Shown here in pieces: positions 5,181 to 7,026 of a stretch of DNA of 7,026 nucleotides. The position numbers were made by a program, and so were the translations under genes. This stretch comes from Spirochaetes bacterium RIFOXYC1_FULL_54_7 (GTDB lineage Bacteria > Spirochaetota > Spirochaetia > Treponematales > UBA12059). Position 1 is the stretch's first letter. Every line of letters begins with the position of its first letter. The stretch spans positions 2,354-9,379 of the forward strand of contig MIBM01000022.1 of assembly GCA_001830645.1 (NCBI GenBank), in the 5' to 3' direction. The notes beneath the pieces were generated by a model. The model saw only the letters and a program-made list of their open reading frames with translations, was not told where the DNA came from and ran no database searches.

Positions 5181-7026
5181 GCTGGCTAGCTTGATCTGTT
5201 TAACGGAATACACGAATTCCCTATCGTTTATGACAAAAGAAAGCTTGTCTCCGACTTTGTGATTCATAAGACGTTTACCCAAGGGTGAAAGGTAGGAGAT
5301 GATGTGGTTTCCCGGATCGGATTCCCATGGACCCATTATAATGTATCTCTCTTCAATCTTTGCAAGCTCGTTTTTAAGGAGAACTTCGGTTGCAAAGGAT
5401 ATCTTGGATGTGGTAACCGTGGAAGGATCGAATATCTGTGCCCGTTCAATTTCATTTGTCAGTTTTGCTACCTTGGAATTAAGTTCATCCTGCTTTTCCT
5501 TGGCTGCTTTATACTCGGAGTTCTCACGAAGATCACCGAGTGACAAGGCATATGAAATTTCAGACTGGTTGGCCGGAACATCTACAGTCATAATGTGGGC
5601 TAGTAGCCGCTGCTTTTCTTCGAATTTCGATGCAGTTACTATAAGACCACGTGATACTACGGTCTTCTCGCTTTCATCATTGAACTTCAGTTCCGGATAG
5701 CGCTCGGCAATATTCCGTCTCATTCGGATTTTAATAGCGGGATCAAGATCTTTTACATCCCCGATGAGCGCAAAAATACGTTCGGTTGTATCAGGTCCTG
5801 CCTCTTCGAGAAATTTTTCTAGTTTACCCTCACTGAAAAGAATAGTATCGACTTGTTTGTTAAGCCGGCGATTTTCGGTCGTATCCCGATGATTTTCAAT
5901 TTCCTTGAAAGTAATATCGAGTATATGTATCAAGGTAATCAGGATTTTGTCATACGCCAGATTCAGTGCAGCAAACCAAGGCTCATCCCAGAGGTTCTTG
6001 ACCACCCAGATAAATGCCTCGCGGTGTTCACGATAGTTCTCAATGATCGAGACGATCATCCCTTGAAGTTTAATGATCTCGCCTGCATCGAGAAGGACTT
6101 CGATCATGTTCCTGGTCAGGGCATAGGGGAAGAGCCTGAGGTAGATGTCAGCCCAGTCGGTGACGAAATTCTTGATATGACTGAGCAACGATAATTTAAG
6201 GGTCGAATCCTTGATAGTGAGATACACATCCAGTATGTCTTCACAGTCTGCAATGATATCATTGAATGACATTGTCACGATATTCTTGAAGTGCGGATGC
6301 ATGGAAGCGAGTTCCTTCAGGAAGAGGTAGGCAGCTATCACTTGTTCATTAGCCTGTGAGTAAGAACGTACATACCCTGCGAAGAAGGAGACCATGTCGG
6401 CAAGCAGTTCGGAGTCAGAGTCACCTTTTTCCATGAAATCCCGTACATTCTGGATGCGGGCAAAGAAATTCTTCTCGGCTTTGAACTGGTTGTAGATCTT
6501 TTCCTCGAAGGAGAGGGGACGATCCCTGACCATGAAGATACCAACAGATTCTTCAGCGTTGCCGAACATGGGGTCAGTCTTCAATATTGCCCTGGCTTTG
6601 GTGCTCCAACCTGTCCATTCGCTCGGGGTAAGGACTGAGGGAACCAGTTCAGCCTTGAGTTTTTTGATGTCAGTGTGGTTGTCAAAACTCTTGATAACTA
6701 TCTTGAGAGCCTGTGGTATATCCTTTCGGATCAGGTCCCGGATTTTTTCTTTTGACCAGATGGCCTTGAGCACCCATATATGGTCTTTGTTGAGGGTTAT
6801 GAGACTTTCGACGGCCATCTTCAGGCTCATGTGGTGATCCCGCTTCTTGGCAAAGTCAATGACGATATCATCGCCTTTTATGCTGCGGATTCTACCAATG
6901 TTCCATGTGCGGTGGTAAACGAAGTTCCCGATATCGAAGGATATATGTTTTTCAAAATCCGAAATGGCTTCGTGGATACTGCGGTACGACTGGGCCAGGT
7001 TGGAGAGGCGGATATAATCGTCTACA
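5175..7026 (-). CDS. greA: Extended spirochaete-type transcription elongation factor GreA (5' end outside window)
   Basis: The frame stays open to the window edge, so 616 C-terminal residues are seen and the ATG at 6830 is internal. Numbering from the first full codon, the last ~159 residues (about 458-616) are a whole Gre module, the length of E. coli GreA. Gre factors insert a coiled coil into the RNA polymerase secondary channel and stimulate cleavage of backtracked RNA. The tip motif GDLRENSEY keeps both acidic residues equivalent to E. coli Asp41 and Glu44, here Asp498 and Glu501. The C-terminal part (about 540-616) fits the FKBP-like polymerase-binding domain. Upstream, residues 30-75 (DIGNFVYHRTWNIGRI, then DDIVIDFAKK) look like a small Tudor/SH3-like barrel. 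Residues ~80-455 are predicted helical, with no recognised enzyme motif. As far as I recall, Treponema and Borrelia GreA proteins are about 900 residues, so roughly 280 residues probably lie outside. The VWA gene follows. Confidence 0.93.
   Translation of the reverse strand, partial: VDDYIRLSNLAQSYRSIHEAISDFEKHISFDIGNFVYHRTWNIGRIRSIKGDDIVIDFAKKRDHHMSLKMAVESLITLNKDHIWVLKAIWSKEKIRDLIRKDIPQALKIVIKSFDNHTDIKKLKAELVPSVLTPSEWTGWSTKARAILKTDPMFGNAEESVGIFMVRDRPLSFEEKIYNQFKAEKNFFARIQNVRDFMEKGDSDSELLADMVSFFAGYVRSYSQANEQVIAAYLFLKELASMHPHFKNIVTMSFNDIIADCEDILDVYLTIKDSTLKLSLLSHIKNFVTDWADIYLRLFPYALTRNMIEVLLDAGEIIKLQGMIVSIIENYREHREAFIWVVKNLWDEPWFAALNLAYDKILITLIHILDITFKEIENHRDTTENRRLNKQVDTILFSEGKLEKFLEEAGPDTTERIFALIGDVKDLDPAIKIRMRRNIAERYPELKFNDESEKTVVSRGLIVTASKFEEKQRLLAHIMTVDVPANQSEISYALSLGDLRENSEYKAAKEKQDELNSKVAKLTNEIERAQIFDPSTVTTSKISFATEVLLKNELAKIEERYIIMGPWESDPGNHIISYLSPLGKRLMNHKVGDKLSFVINDREFVYSVKQIKLASL

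Noticed and set aside
5299..5700. Plus-strand open frame of 133 codons opposite greA
   Set aside because: It is antisense to the catalytic Gre module, which is clearly the coding strand.
6828..6830. ATG at 6830 as the true start of greA
   Set aside because: The frame continues upstream for 65 more codons to the window edge with conserved-looking protein (DIGNFVYHRTW), so this Met is internal.

Overview
The window most likely comes from a spirochaete of the Treponema/Spirochaeta type. The best evidence is the incomplete minus-strand gene at the right end. It encodes a GreA whose ordinary ~159-residue Gre module sits at the end of a much longer, mostly helical protein, an arrangement I know from Treponema and Borrelia. 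Tgt has a somewhat divergent sequence, and base composition looks balanced. The assignment rests on reading the proteins, not on a database search.

Left half, plus strand: a compact operon. It starts with the 3' end of an LptF/LptG-type permease (1-401), an inner-membrane part of the lipopolysaccharide/lipid transport machine. After 40 bp comes tgt (442-1581), a complete tRNA-guanine transglycosylase with all catalytic and zinc residues. Four bases later comes a 446-residue Sec-exported protein made almost entirely of HEAT-like repeats (1586-2926). A short 79-bp convergent gap (2927-3005) separates this operon from the right half; I see no convincing terminator in it.

Right half, minus strand: greA (5175 to beyond 7026) is followed by a gene for a membrane protein of about 702 residues (3006-5114). 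That protein has a signal peptide, an intact MIDAS-type von Willebrand factor A domain, a beta-rich domain, one transmembrane helix, a Ser/Thr/Ala-rich linker, and a C-terminal domain that looks like a degenerate FHA fold. Between the two genes lie a strong GC-rich stem-loop (8-bp perfect stem, probable GAAA tetraloop, no following U tract) and a 12-bp perfect palindrome over the greA stop codon.

Most of the window is housekeeping or conserved spirochaete sequence. I see no mobile element, CRISPR array, tRNA or rRNA. The best candidates for less-described biology are the exported-VWA/cytoplasmic-FHA-like protein, the RNA-polymerase-binding-like module inside the long GreA, and the intercistronic RNA hairpin.
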